Source: Anaerovorax sp. IOR16 (GTDB lineage: Bacteria > Bacillota > Clostridia > Peptostreptococcales > Anaerovoracaceae). Taken from it: a stretch of DNA of 64,000 bases. The stretch lies in assembly GCF_017168145.1 (NCBI RefSeq), contig NZ_JADQTL010000002.1, positions 124,001 to 188,000 of the forward strand. The letters run 5' to 3'. Both the position numbers and the translations under genes were made by a program. This document shows, piece after piece, positions 52,037-62,354 of the stretch. Position 1 is the stretch's first letter; each line of letters opens with the position of its first letter. The notes under the pieces were generated by a model. That model did not search any database and had not been told where the DNA came from. It saw only the letters and a list, made by a program, of their open reading frames with translations.

Positions 52037-53766
52037 AAGAAAAACCTTTACTTATACTAGTTGGAAATCCAAATGTAGGAAAATCTGTATTATTTCAGTA
52101 TCTTACAGGAATTTATGCAGAAGTATCTAATTTTCCCGGGACAACCGTAGAAGTGACGGAAGGAACGTTCGAACAGTTCCGTGTCTTAGATGTTCCTGGT
52201 GTTTTTGGATTGTCTTCTGATAACGATGAAGAGCGTGTTACTTTAGATGCAGTACTTCAAGCTGATATGATTGTAAATGTCTTAGATGGCACTCAGCTTC
52301 ATCGAGACTTATTTTTAACTCTGCAGCTTATTGATTTGGGAAAGCCCATGATACTTCTAGTAAACATGATGGACGATGTACAAAAAAAACACATTTACAT
52401 AGATTTTGAGGCTCTAGAAAAGACATTGGGTGTTCCTATAGTCGCCGTATCCGGACGTAAAGGAAGCGGGATTTTACAGATGAAACATCAAATTCTTGAA
52501 GGAGGGAGTATCGGACAACCTTTTGTGCCATATTCTTGGAAGGATCATTTTTTTAACTCTCCATCTTACAATGAAGAAGCAAATCGATTTCGCAGAAAAG
52601 AAGTAAACCGTCTTTTATCTAATTACTTAATCCAAAAAAACAAAGCTTCCGGCCTTGGTCTTTTATTGCTTCATCCATTTTTCGGCTTTCTATTTCTTAT
52701 TTTTATTTTATCCGTTATTTACTTTATCATTGGAAAAGTTCTTGCGCAAGAAGTGATAAATTTCACAGAAGATTTCTTAATGGGGACTTGCTATTTTAAT
52801 TGGATTACAGGATTACTGAACCCTTGCTTTTCCGATGATTCATTTATAAGTTGTTTACTTCTAGGTGAATATGGGCTGCTTACAATGGTACCAATTTATC
52901 TATTCGGATTGCTCCTTCCTCTTGTTGCAGGTTTTTACTTTATCCTTTCCCTTCTTGAAGATTGTGGAATCCTTTGTCGTGTTGCAGTTTTAATGGATCG
53001 ATGGTTTTCCAAATTTGGATTAAACGGCAAAGCTATTATTCCTATGCTTTTAGGATTTGGATGCGTAACCATGGCTCTGATTACAACACGAATTTTAGGC
53101 ACTAAAAGGGAGCGGCTTATAGCCTCGGCACTTCTTTGCATCGGCATACCTTGTTCTGCTCAATTTGCTATTCTTTTAGCCATTTCATCTCAATTAACCT
53201 TCCAGTCACTATTGATTTACTTGGGCACTGTCTTTTCTCTGTTTTTCTTCGTTGGTTTTTTTCTGAATCATTTGCTTCCCGGTACGTCATCTGAATTGTT
53301 TTTAATCCTTCCACCGCTGAGAACTCCGGTTTTCTTAAATTTAATAAAAAAAACCGCCCAGAAAACAAATCATTTTCTCCACGATGCAGGAGTCATGTTT
53401 GTCCTGGGCAGTATATTGCTTTCGCTTCTCTCTTATTTCAATGGGTTTGCATTACTTTACCAGAGTCTTGAACCGCTGACTACATCTGTCTTGGGTCTGC
53501 CCCCTCAAACAGCTGGTCTTTTTCTCATGTGTATGATTAAAAAAGATTTAGGTGCAGCTCACCTCTATTCTATGGTATCAGACGGACTTCTTAGTGAACC
53601 ACAAATTGTCATTGTACTTACCATTGTAACCCTTTTCGTCCCTTGCTTTGCATCCTTAGCGGTATTAATTAAGGAGCAATCGCCTTTACAAAGCATGTTA
53701 ATCTGGTTAAGTAGTATCTTTTTATCCTTTAGTACGGGAGCGATTCTTGCACAGGTTTTACTATAA
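52033..53766 (+). CDS. feoB: FeoB-like ferrous iron transporter
   Basis: 577 residues. The N-terminal G domain has G1 GNPNVGKS, a FPGTTVEV switch and DVPG, followed by a membrane half. The first gate-like motif reads GFGCVTMALITTR where classical FeoB has GFGCNVPA; the second core segment keeps CIGIPCSAQF. It is somewhat shorter than usual. The product likely moves Fe2+ or another divalent metal across the membrane. It overlaps the convergent LtaS-type gene by 38 bp. Confidence 0.88.
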   Translation: MKEKPLLILVGNPNVGKSVLFQYLTGIYAEVSNFPGTTVEVTEGTFEQFRVLDVPGVFGLSSDNDEERVTLDAVLQADMIVNVLDGTQLHRDLFLTLQLIDLGKPMILLVNMMDDVQKKHIYIDFEALEKTLGVPIVAVSGRKGSGILQMKHQILEGGSIGQPFVPYSWKDHFFNSPSYNEEANRFRRKEVNRLLSNYLIQKNKASGLGLLLLHPFFGFLFLIFILSVIYFIIGKVLAQEVINFTEDFLMGTCYFNWITGLLNPCFSDDSFISCLLLGEYGLLTMVPIYLFGLLLPLVAGFYFILSLLEDCGILCRVAVLMDRWFSKFGLNGKAIIPMLLGFGCVTMALITTRILGTKRERLIASALLCIGIPCSAQFAILLAISSQLTFQSLLIYLGTVFSLFFFVGFFLNHLLPGTSSELFLILPPLRTPVFLNLIKKTAQKTNHFLHDAGVMFVLGSILLSLLSYFNGFALLYQSLEPLTTSVLGLPPQTAGLFLMCMIKKDLGAAHLYSMVSDGLLSEPQIVIVLTIVTLFVPCFASLAVLIKEQSPLQSMLIWLSSIFLSFSTGAILAQVLL

Positions 53767-55915
53767 ATCCATCAAATCCTAATTCCTTTAAAGCTTTATC
53801 ATCATAATTGATGTTGTTTGTTCCATAACCATAAACATAATTGCTGTTTCTCTTAAGTACATAAGCCAAATTCTCTTCTTTTGCATTATCAACATCAATG
53901 GCTACAGCCCATGGATGATTTTGATCTAAAAAATCCTTAATTTCAGGAATGGTATAGGTATCTTTTTTCAAGGTTACAATAACATCCTTAAATCCCTCAT
54001 ACTCTGTCTTTGTATAGAGATCAAAGCTATGAAGCACTGGAATCAAACGAGAGATAACTTCTTTTCTCGCTGTTACAGCATCATTGTTATTAATATCCAA
54101 CTGATCATTTTTTAGATAACGCAGCATAGAAATGGCATTTTCATCTAAGTTTATTAATGCCCTTACATTTTTATGCTCATGCATATATGAGATTAAATCC
54201 ATGAAAAATACTTTTGACTCGTCTTGCTCTTGCCAATCTGAAGAAGGAGTAACCAAAATAGAAACTTCCTCTTCCGACTGTACTATTTTGTTTAACTCAG
54301 TATTTTCTTTCAGATCGTTTGTAGTTGCAGTGTATACGTATTCTGGTTTCTTTGTTTCGGATACCGTACCACTTATAATTTCATCAATGTTTAATCCTTC
54401 TAAAAGAGCTTTTCGAAGCACATCATTCTTTAAATAAAAGTCTGACAACTCTACCAGCTGTTTTGCTTTCAAATAGTCTTGTTCAAACGGAGTTACATCG
54501 ACTTCACTTCCATCGTCAACACGCCACGCTTTGCTATGAGAAAACACACCGTCTCTTGACATTTCAAACACTATGTTATCATTGATAAAAGATCCCTTCA
54601 GTAAATGAGTTTGCTCAAAAACAAACCCTGATTTAGCTGTAAGAAGATTCTGCCCTAAATATAGGGTGTCCAGCCGTTCCAATCCAAGTAAATAACTGAT
54701 TGTTGGTAAAAAATCTGCTTCGCCAGCTGCAAGGGAAAAGGTTTCATTAATATCACTGTTTGGTAAATGAATAATCAGTGGAATATTCATCATGTGATTC
54801 AATTTATAATCGTATCCTAGAAATTTGCTAACCTGCTTTTGCACGTCGGAGTCTGTTTGCGGCAATCCAAAATGGTCTCCATACAAAGCAATTACACTGT
54901 TTTCATAAAGTCCATTCTCTTTCAGCAAGTTTAAAAACAAACCTAAGCATTGATCTGCATAATGAATGCTGTTGATATAATCACCGAAAAGGGTATCCTC
55001 ATCCTCCTTCGCCAAGGTTATTTGAGATAATTCCTCTGGCAGCTTAAAGGGATGATGACTGGATAAAGTAATTAGAAAACTATAAAATGGCTGTGGCATT
55101 GTTTTTAATGTTTCAATTGATTGTTGGAAAAAAGCGGCATCGCTGATACCAGTTATGTTCCCACCTCCAATGCCGATTATATTATCACTTTTTAAAACAT
55201 CACTGTTTACAAATGTGTCAAATCCTAATTTCGGATAAATATTTTCTCGATTCCAAAAGGTTTTATTATATCCATGAAATACGGCTGTCTGATACCCCTG
55301 TTCCTTTAAAATCCATGGAAGCCCTTTAAAATAGTTATCTTCATATAATTGATAGGTATAGCTTTCTATACTTCCTAAGTAAGAATTATTTGTAACAAAT
55401 TCAGAATCAGACGTATTTCCGCTTCCCAGCTGCTGATAATAATGGTCAAAATACAGACTACCCTGCTCCTTAATCAACTGATTTAAGTTTGGTGTTAATT
55501 CTTGTCCATTATAGGATGCATGAATCATAATGTTCTGCAATGCTTCCACTTGTATCAGAATAAGATTTTTTCCTTTCGCCGCACCGAAAAGCGGACCATT
55601 GATTTGATTTTCATAGGTACCGGTTGCTAAATAATATTCCTGTTTTTCTTGTCCAAAAACACCTCCGGTTAATCCAGCAATCCCGTCTCGAATATGATAA
55701 GAAAAAAACTCTTGATTATTTATAGATGTAAGCAAAGGACTGGCAATTGGATTCATAAGAATCAATAATGCCAGCATCCATATTATTATAATCTTTATTC
55801 TTTTTTTAGTCGTCCCTTTCAATTTTTTACAGTCTTGTAAAAAACGTACCCCTACTGTGCGAAAGAAATCCGTTAAATTATTAAAAAAAGTATGATAGAA
55901 TTTAAAAAAATTCAT
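53729..55915 (-). CDS. LTA synthase-type sulfatase protein with extra C-terminal domain
   Basis: 728 residues. One membrane span (about residues 38-60), then the LtaS sulfatase domain: Glu124 in IQVEALQN, nucleophile Thr168 in SGNTSDSEF, and YGDHFG with metal Asp/His near 357-361. After about residue 500, an additional 220-residue alpha/beta domain ends in DGFIVKPVQESLP and resembles a TIM-barrel polysaccharide-deacetylase or phosphodiesterase-like fold, not typical of LtaS. It overlaps the upstream 175-residue membrane protein by 4 bp (ATGA). Together they form a split lipoteichoic acid synthase. Confidence 0.87.
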   Translation of the reverse strand: MNFFKFYHTFFNNLTDFFRTVGVRFLQDCKKLKGTTKKRIKIIIIWMLALLILMNPIASPLLTSINNQEFFSYHIRDGIAGLTGGVFGQEKQEYYLATGTYENQINGPLFGAAKGKNLILIQVEALQNIMIHASYNGQELTPNLNQLIKEQGSLYFDHYYQQLGSGNTSDSEFVTNNSYLGSIESYTYQLYEDNYFKGLPWILKEQGYQTAVFHGYNKTFWNRENIYPKLGFDTFVNSDVLKSDNIIGIGGGNITGISDAAFFQQSIETLKTMPQPFYSFLITLSSHHPFKLPEELSQITLAKEDEDTLFGDYINSIHYADQCLGLFLNLLKENGLYENSVIALYGDHFGLPQTDSDVQKQVSKFLGYDYKLNHMMNIPLIIHLPNSDINETFSLAAGEADFLPTISYLLGLERLDTLYLGQNLLTAKSGFVFEQTHLLKGSFINDNIVFEMSRDGVFSHSKAWRVDDGSEVDVTPFEQDYLKAKQLVELSDFYLKNDVLRKALLEGLNIDEIISGTVSETKKPEYVYTATTNDLKENTELNKIVQSEEEVSILVTPSSDWQEQDESKVFFMDLISYMHEHKNVRALINLDENAISMLRYLKNDQLDINNNDAVTARKEVISRLIPVLHSFDLYTKTEYEGFKDVIVTLKKDTYTIPEIKDFLDQNHPWAVAIDVDNAKEENLAYVLKRNSNYVYGYGTNNINYDDKALKELGFDGFIVKPVQESLPY

Positions 55916-56439
55916 TCTCCCTGCCCCGTTTCCATTCCCTCTTCTTCTTTATTTGCTTCTTGTAATTTAAGATCTATAGAATCATTTAATTTTGATTTTG
56001 ATATTAAATTCCAAAACAATGCGATAAAAATAAGGATGTTATCTATAAAAAGCAAAAAAAACTTCGGTTTTAGTACTGCTTTAATACTTTCTCCTACATC
56101 ACCTAAAAATCCTGCGGCACCCAACATGTTTATCGATAAATAACGGTTAAAGAAACTTGCATAAGCAACGTCTGCAAACATTAAAATTGTAAAAATCAAA
56201 TAAATAAATGCTGGTACCCATTTATTTTTAAAAGATGAAAACAATAAGTAAATCAAGCATCCTGTAATCACCCAAATTAACAAGAAATTTGACTGCACCG
56301 ACATGAATTGATAAAAAAATAATAATTTTAGTGGAACCGCTAATACTGCGATAATACCAATGATTCCAATCAACTCTTTTTTTAATAAGAACCAATTTTT
56401 TATTTTATTTAACCATATATTTAATGAATTTTGTTCCAT
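55912..56439 (-). CDS. detached N-terminal membrane domain of LTA synthase
   Basis: 175 residues with four membrane spans (about residues 22-44, 48-68, 75-95 and 125-146) and a hydrophilic acidic tail. In ordinary LtaS, five spans precede the sulfatase domain in one chain; here four are on this protein and the fifth begins the 728-residue partner, with an ATGA overlap. Motifs FFNRYLSINMLGAAGF match the LtaS membrane loop. The gene is probably a natural split or an ancient frameshift, since both parts look fully maintained. Confidence 0.8.
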   Translation of the reverse strand: MEQNSLNIWLNKIKNWFLLKKELIGIIGIIAVLAVPLKLLFFYQFMSVQSNFLLIWVITGCLIYLLFSSFKNKWVPAFIYLIFTILMFADVAYASFFNRYLSINMLGAAGFLGDVGESIKAVLKPKFFLLFIDNILIFIALFWNLISKSKLNDSIDLKLQEANKEEEGMETGQGE

Positions 56440-56569
56440 AAATAACCTCTTTTTCTTGAATTATGACGTTGATAATTATATAACATTATGAGGTATGAAT
56501 CAACTTAAACAAGACAAATTCACATAACCTTCATCATTTTAAAAGTAGTTTCGACAGCAAAATAACAAA

Positions 56570-56604
56570 AAGAATGGAATCTTTTTACTATAGACTCCAT
56601 TCTT
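56570..56604 (-). terminator. terminator after the ABC-F gene
   Basis: Nine-base arms AAGAATGGA and TCCATTCTT, T-run on the minus strand, downstream of the abc-F stop. Confidence 0.75.
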
Positions 56605-56663
56605 CTCTCTTTTTTACGTGTATATAACAAATATGTGAAATTGTATCCAACTATTCTTTATAC

Positions 56664-58274
56664 CTATTTTTTAGCTGCCAAAGCACGATCTCTTTGTTCT
56701 TGAATGTATTCATCATAAGTGCAAGTGCGATCCAACATTCCTTCTTCTGTAAATTCAATGATACGATTTGCAATTGTCTGAATAAATTCGTGGTCATGAG
56801 ACGCAAAAAGCAGGTTTCCTTTAAAATCAATCAAGCCATTATTAACAGCTGTAATGGATTCCAAATCCAAATGGTTGGTTGGTTGATCCAGTACCAATGC
56901 ATTCGCCCCAAAAAGCATCATTCGAGAAAGCATACAACGAACCTTTTCTCCTCCGGAAAGAACCTTTACCGGTTTAAATACATCATCACCGGAGAATAAC
57001 ATACGTCCAAGGAAACCACGCATAAAGGTCTCTGTAGTCTCTTCCGTATATTGTCCTAGCCATTGTACTAAGTTTAAATCACAATCTTGGAAGAATTGTG
57101 AATTGTCCATCGGGAAATATGAGGTAGTAATAGTAGTCCCCCATTTGTAGCTTCCTTCATCCGGCTCCATTTCTCCCATAATAATCTTAAACAAAATTGT
57201 ATTTGCAATTTCATTTTCACCAACAAATGCAATCTTATCATCTTTATTGACACGGAAGGAAACTTGATCCAAAACCTTTACTCCATCTATGGTTTTGCTA
57301 ATGCCGTCTACCGTTAAAATTTCTTTCCCTGCCTCACGATCCATATTAAATCCTACAAATGGATATCTTCTGGATGAAAACGGTAATTCATCTACGGTCA
57401 ACTTATCAATCAGCTTCTTTCTGGAGGTTGCTTGCTTTGATTTTGATTTATTCGCAGAGAATCGTTGAATAAAGTTTTGCAATTCCTTAATTTTATCTTC
57501 ATTCTTTTTATTTTGATCACGAATCATTTTCTGCATAATCTGGCTGGATTCGTACCAGAATTCGTAGTTTCCAACGTACATTTTAATTTTGCCGTAATCA
57601 ACATCAACAATGTTTGTACAAACGGTGTTTAAGAAATGACGATCATGGGAAACAACAATTACCGTTCCTTCATAATCCAAAAGAAAATCTTCCAGCCAAT
57701 CAATTGCCTGTATGTCCAAATGGTTCGTCGGCTCGTCAAGTAATATAATATCAGGCTTTCCAAAAAGTGCCTGTGCAAGTAAAACTTTTACCTTTTCTTT
57801 TCCTGTTAACGAATCCATCTGGTTATATAAAATATCATTTGAAAGCCCTAAACCTTGAAGCAAGCGACTGGCATCCGACTCTGCTTCCCATCCATCTAGC
57901 TCTGCAAATTCTCCTTCTAATTCTGAAGCCTTTATACCATCTTCATCGGTGAAATCTTCTTTTGCATAAAGCGCATCTTTTTCTTGCATAATTTGGTAAA
58001 GTCTTAAATTTCCCATGATTACGGTATCTAATACTGTATATTCATCGTAAGCAAAGTGGTCCTGTTTTAAAACAGACATACGTACATGAGGCGGAATAGA
58101 TACACTTCCAGTAGAAGGCTCTAGCTCTCCGGATAAGATACGTAGAAATGTTGACTTCCCAGCACCATTCGCACCAATAATGCCATAACAATTTCCCGGT
58201 GTAAATTTCAGATCGACGTCCTTGAATAAAGCTTGTCCGCTAAAATTCAAGCTTACGTTAGTAACTGTAATCAT
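56664..58274 (-). CDS. ABC-F family ATPase (YkpA/YbiT-like)
   Basis: 536 residues with two ABC domains joined by a basic linker. First domain: Walker A GANGAGKST (residues 34-42), a degenerate signature LTGKEKVKV and Walker B ILLDEPTNHLD. Second domain: the Walker A lysine is replaced (GENEIANTIL), the signature is LSGGEKVR and the Walker B glutamate is Gln (LDQPTNHLD). ABC-F proteins act on ribosomes and lack membrane spans. The second site may bind but not cleave ATP. Single gene with its own terminator. Confidence 0.9.
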   Translation of the reverse strand: MITVTNVSLNFSGQALFKDVDLKFTPGNCYGIIGANGAGKSTFLRILSGELEPSTGSVSIPPHVRMSVLKQDHFAYDEYTVLDTVIMGNLRLYQIMQEKDALYAKEDFTDEDGIKASELEGEFAELDGWEAESDASRLLQGLGLSNDILYNQMDSLTGKEKVKVLLAQALFGKPDIILLDEPTNHLDIQAIDWLEDFLLDYEGTVIVVSHDRHFLNTVCTNIVDVDYGKIKMYVGNYEFWYESSQIMQKMIRDQNKKNEDKIKELQNFIQRFSANKSKSKQATSRKKLIDKLTVDELPFSSRRYPFVGFNMDREAGKEILTVDGISKTIDGVKVLDQVSFRVNKDDKIAFVGENEIANTILFKIIMGEMEPDEGSYKWGTTITTSYFPMDNSQFFQDCDLNLVQWLGQYTEETTETFMRGFLGRMLFSGDDVFKPVKVLSGGEKVRCMLSRMMLFGANALVLDQPTNHLDLESITAVNNGLIDFKGNLLFASHDHEFIQTIANRIIEFTEEGMLDRTCTYDEYIQEQRDRALAAKK

Positions 58275-58355
58275 TTTTTTCTGTCCTCCTGATTTTTCTA
58301 TATCGTTCGGTTTTTGCCGATTTTCATTTCATTTTTACTTCCTAAAAAAAAGCAT

Positions 58356-58388
58356 ACCCCTTATGATACCATATCTTTCATAAGGGGT
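58356..58388 (-). terminator. terminator after htpG
   Basis: Perfect 10-bp arms ACCCCTTATG and CATAAGGGGT with T-run on the minus strand. Confidence 0.85.
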
Positions 58389-58424
58389 GCAACTTAAAAT
58401 CCTATTCTAATTGCAATACAAAGC

Positions 58425-60308
58425 TTAAACAATCAGCGAACAGATGGCATTCGAAAATGCAACCGGGTCTTCCAATGTAAAACCTTCAATTAATAGTGCC
58501 TGACTATAAAGCAACTCTGTATAAGTCTTCGCTTTCTCTTTGTCTACTGAAAATGATTCCTTTAAGGCTTCTAAAATTGGATGTTTTGCATTAATTTCTA
58601 AAACACGATCTGCTTTGATTTTCTGCTCATTTGGAAGTGCATTAATTACCTTTTCCATTTCTAACGACAAATCTCCGCCGCTGGTTAAGCAAACCGGATG
58701 CGTCTTCAGTCGCTGTGACAAACGTACTTCCGATACTTTATCACCTAAAGTTTCCTTCATGAAATCTAGTAAATCTTTGTTTTCTTCCGTCTGCTTTTGT
58801 GCCGCTTCTTTTTCTTCTTTACTTTCTTCTAATTCCAAGTCGCCACTTGATACAGATTTGAATTCCTTATCATCAAAATCGTGAAGTACTTGCAATGCAA
58901 ATTCATCAATATCTGCAGTTAAGTATAAGACTTCATACCCCTTATCTTTCAACAGTTCAATCTGCGGTAATTTATCAATACGTTCAATTGTATCTCCACA
59001 AGCATAGTAAATGTATTTTTGTTCTGTTTTACAACGAGAAACGTATTCAGATAAAGTAACCATTTTCTTCTCTGAAGAAGAATAAAATAAGACTAAATCT
59101 TTTAACGTATCCTTATTTGCTCCAAAGCCTTCATAAAGTCCATATTTTAATTGCAAACCAAAGCTTTCGAAAAACGCATCATACTTTTCACGTTCCGTAT
59201 TCATCATTGCCTGTAGCTCACTTTTTATTTTCTTTTCTAATCGAGAGGCAATGGCTTTTAATTGACGATCATGCTGCAGCATTTCTCTGGAAATATTTAA
59301 GGATAAATCCTGAGAATCTACAAGTCCACGTACAAAGCTAAAATAGTCTGGCAGCAAATCTGCACATTTCTCCATTATCAAAACACCACTGGAATAAAGC
59401 TGCAACCCTTTTTCATAATCCTTAGTATAATAATTAAATGGTGCCTTCTCCGGTATGAATAACAATGCGTTGTAGGTAGATACCCCTTCTACACTTGTAT
59501 GAATTACCTTTGCTGGATTTATGAAGTCATGAAATTTTTCTTTATAGAACGTATGGTAATCCTCTTCCTTTAATTCGCTTTTATTCTTTTTCCAAATTGG
59601 AACCATACTATTTAAAGTTTCTAATTCCATATAATCTTCATACTCATTTTCGCTTCCTTCTTTTAAACGATGCTTTTCCATCATCATATGAATCGGATAA
59701 CGAATGTAATCGGAATAACGCTTTATTAACTCCTTAATGCGATACGGCTCTAAAAATTCATCGTAATGCTCTTCTTCTGTATTTTGCTTTATGGTTAATA
59801 TAATATCTGTACCATTGCTTTCTTTTTCACATTCTGCAATGCTATATCCATCTGCACCAGTTGATTCCCAACAATATGCTACAGTTTCACCAAATGCTTT
59901 ACTGATTACACTTACTTTTTCACTTACCATAAATGCAGAATAAAATCCGACACCAAATTGACCAATGATATCAATTTCATCTTTTGGCTCATTGTCTTTC
60001 TTAAATGCTAAAGAGCCACTTTTTGCAATCGTTCCTAAATTTTGCTCCAGCTCGTCCTTTGTCATTCCAATGCCATTATCGGAAATTTTTAATGTCCGGT
60101 TTTCTTTATTCAGTTCAATTGTAATTGTAAAATCTTCACGAGAAAATCCTGTGTTGTTTTCCATCAGTGCACGATAATATAGTTTATCGATTGCATCACT
60201 GCTATTCGAAATCAATTCTCTCAAAAAGATTTCTTTATGGGTATAAATGGAATGAATCATCAAATCCAAAAGTCGTTTGGATTCTGCTTTAAATTGCTTT
60301 TTTGCCAT
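58425..60308 (-). CDS. htpG: chaperone HtpG (Hsp90)
   Basis: 627 residues. The N-terminal GHKL ATPase has [20 protein letters not shown] and [13 protein letters not shown]; the middle domain includes [13 protein letters not shown]; the C-terminal domain mediates dimerisation. It refolds proteins in the cytoplasm in an ATP-dependent way. A CIRCE operator and a sigma-A promoter are upstream, so HrcA control is expected. A perfect terminator follows. Confidence 0.97.
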   Translation of the reverse strand: MAKKQFKAESKRLLDLMIHSIYTHKEIFLRELISNSSDAIDKLYYRALMENNTGFSREDFTITIELNKENRTLKISDNGIGMTKDELEQNLGTIAKSGSLAFKKDNEPKDEIDIIGQFGVGFYSAFMVSEKVSVISKAFGETVAYCWESTGADGYSIAECEKESNGTDIILTIKQNTEEEHYDEFLEPYRIKELIKRYSDYIRYPIHMMMEKHRLKEGSENEYEDYMELETLNSMVPIWKKNKSELKEEDYHTFYKEKFHDFINPAKVIHTSVEGVSTYNALLFIPEKAPFNYYTKDYEKGLQLYSSGVLIMEKCADLLPDYFSFVRGLVDSQDLSLNISREMLQHDRQLKAIASRLEKKIKSELQAMMNTEREKYDAFFESFGLQLKYGLYEGFGANKDTLKDLVLFYSSSEKKMVTLSEYVSRCKTEQKYIYYACGDTIERIDKLPQIELLKDKGYEVLYLTADIDEFALQVLHDFDDKEFKSVSSGDLELEESKEEKEAAQKQTEENKDLLDFMKETLGDKVSEVRLSQRLKTHPVCLTSGGDLSLEMEKVINALPNEQKIKADRVLEINAKHPILEALKESFSVDKEKAKTYTELLYSQALLIEGFTLEDPVAFSNAICSLIV

Positions 60309-60413
60309 GTGTATATGCCCCCTTATTTTTCCCCGATTTCCTCGGATAAATTTTCATACCCTATATTAGACGGGTTTTCGCTTCTTCAATCATATAAGAT
60401 TGAGGTAGAAAAA

Positions 60414-60480
60414 AGTAATGTTAGCACTCACTTTATCAGAGTGCTAACATTACTATAAATCATTAATTCATAAAAATCAA
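60414..60480 (-). promoter_or_regulatory. CIRCE operator and promoter of htpG
   Basis: TTAGCACTC, 9 nt, GAGTGCTAA is a perfect CIRCE element (60,421-60,447), the HrcA binding site. The perfect arms extend to 16 bp (60,414-60,429 and 60,439-60,454). On the minus strand the -35 TTGATT (60,475-60,480), 17-bp spacer and -10 TATAGT (60,452-60,457) put the start site inside the palindrome. A T-run follows the hairpin on the minus strand. Confidence 0.92.
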
Positions 60481-60510
60481 GTTTCTTTTAATAGAAATTT
60501 GCTATCTAAA

Positions 60511-60849
60511 TTACTTTAGTAAAACAACCGTTACGCCATTATTTCCATAGATACGAGATTCAAAATCACGAAGCTGGCTACAGAATTCCACACATTCTTT
60601 TTTTCGGTTGATCCAATCTTCACCACCTACATAAGTTTTTACCAAGCCGCTTAAACTGGATTCTTTCAATTTGGTACGAACAGCCACCTTTATACTCCCA
60701 CCTACACCAGTAGAACCATACCCATGAATGAGAATTAACGCACGATAACCCTGCCTTTTATATGTACCTAGCTTCCCTACCATATCACGAATTGCCATAT
60801 CCACTGTAGGAAATCCACGTTCTAAATTTATTTCTTTTACCTTAACCAT
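60511..60849 (-). CDS. Smr-domain protein
   Basis: 112 residues: INLERGFPTVDMAIRDMV and ALILIHGYGSTGVGGSIKVAVRTKL match the Smr domain (MutS2 C-terminal type) that nicks or binds branched DNA or RNA. Stand-alone short form. ATG after AGGGAAA. IS110 copy 2 ends 10 bp upstream of its start. Confidence 0.85.
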   Translation of the reverse strand: MVKVKEINLERGFPTVDMAIRDMVGKLGTYKRQGYRALILIHGYGSTGVGGSIKVAVRTKLKESSLSGLVKTYVGGEDWINRKKECVEFCSQLRDFESRIYGNNGVTVVLLK

Positions 60850-60858
60850 TTTCCCTAT

Positions 60859-61147
60859 CTTTCTACTACAATATATTTATGGTTAATGTGCTTGACAGCC
60901 AGTCAGGTCACTATCCATCTTGTTGCTTAAGCTGTTAGAATGTATGGAGCAATAGGTATGGCGTCTTCCTTTCTTGGACTTCGCGTCCGTAAATTAGACT
61001 GCTAACCAGCTCCTCATTCGCAGCGTTCGTTTTATGCAGGTTGAACTGCTTCCTACAGTACGTTCGGGTCACACCACAGTAGATGGAATAGGCAATGAGT
61101 AAAACTGGTGTTTATCCATTGCAATAATCTATAGGAGTGACAAATTT
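60859..61147 (+). ncRNA. candidate bridge RNA region of IS110 copy 2
   Basis: Same 289-bp noncoding stretch as in copy 1, including GGAC-TTCGC-GTCC and other short stems. The location upstream of the transposase fits IS110-group bridge RNA. Not verifiable without RNA data. Confidence 0.5.
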
Positions 61148-62354
61148 ATGAACGCAGTAGGTATTGATGTTTCTAAGGGCAAAAGCATGATTGCTATTCT
61201 CCGCCCATATGGTGAGATTGTTTCTTCACCTTTTGAGATTCACCACACTTCAAGTGAAATTAGTTTCTTAATTGAACAAATCAAATCCATTGAAGGTGAA
61301 TCACGGATTGTCATGGAGCATACTGGTCGTTATTACGAACCATTAGCTCATGAGCTTTCTCAGGCAAATCTTTTCGTAAGTGCCGTAAATCCAAAACTTA
61401 TTAAAGATTTCGGAGATAATTCTCTCCGTAAAGTCAAGTCTGATAAGGCAGATGCTGTTAAAATAGCTCGTTATGCTCTTGACAGCTGGACTGATTTGAA
61501 ACAGTATTGTCTTATGGATGAAATACGCAATCAGTTAAAAACAATGAACCGTCAGTTTGGTTTCTATATAAAGCACAAAACGGCTATGAAAAACAACTTT
61601 ATCGGCATTCTTGATCAAACCTATCCAGGTGTTAATACTTACTTCGATAGCCCTGCCCGTAATGATGGTAGTCAGAAATGGGTTGATTTCGCCACTACAT
61701 ACTGGCATGTGGACTGTGTTCGTAAAATGTCTCTAAATGCTTTCACCGACCATTATCAGAAATGGTGCAAGAGAAAGAAGTACAACTTCAGTAAATCAAA
61801 AGCTGAAGAAATCTATGGTGCAGCTAAGGAGCTTATTCCCGTACTTCCTAAAGATGACTTAACCAAACTGATTGTTAAACAGGCTGTAGAACAGCTAAAT
61901 ATCGCCTCTCAAACAGTGGAACAACTTCGTTCTTTAATGCATGAAACTGCATCTAAACTGCCAGAGTACTTTATCGTCATGGAAATGAAAGGCGTTGGTT
62001 CGTCTCTAGGTCCTCAGCTAATTGCTGAAATTGGAGATGTTACACGCTTTACTCACAAAGGCGCCATTACAGCATTTGCTGGTGTCGATCCAGGTGTAAA
62101 TCAATCTGGAACCTATGAACAAAAGAGTGTTCATGCTTCCAAAAGAGGATCTTCTACCTTGCGTAAAACTTTGTTTCAGGTCATGGACGCTCTTATCAAA
62201 AATAAGCCACAGGATGATGCCGTGTATCTATTTATGGACAAGAAACGTGCTCAAGGTAAACCTTATTATGTCTACATGACTAGCAGGTGCCAATAAGTTC
62301 TTACGTATCTACTATGGACGAGTGAAAGAATACTTAGCATCTCTTCCGCAGTAA
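61148..62354 (+). pseudogene. IS110-family transposase, frameshifted near the C-terminus
   Basis: Nearly identical to the intact copy at 27,984-29,189 (one substitution, Met141 to Ile). A single-base insertion (ATGACTGCAGG to ATGACTAGCAGG at about 62,281) shifts the frame; the protein ends after 382 residues with SRCQ, losing the last 23 residues ANKFLRIYYGRVK...SLPQ. Catalytic residues are all upstream, so some activity could remain. Confidence 0.93.
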
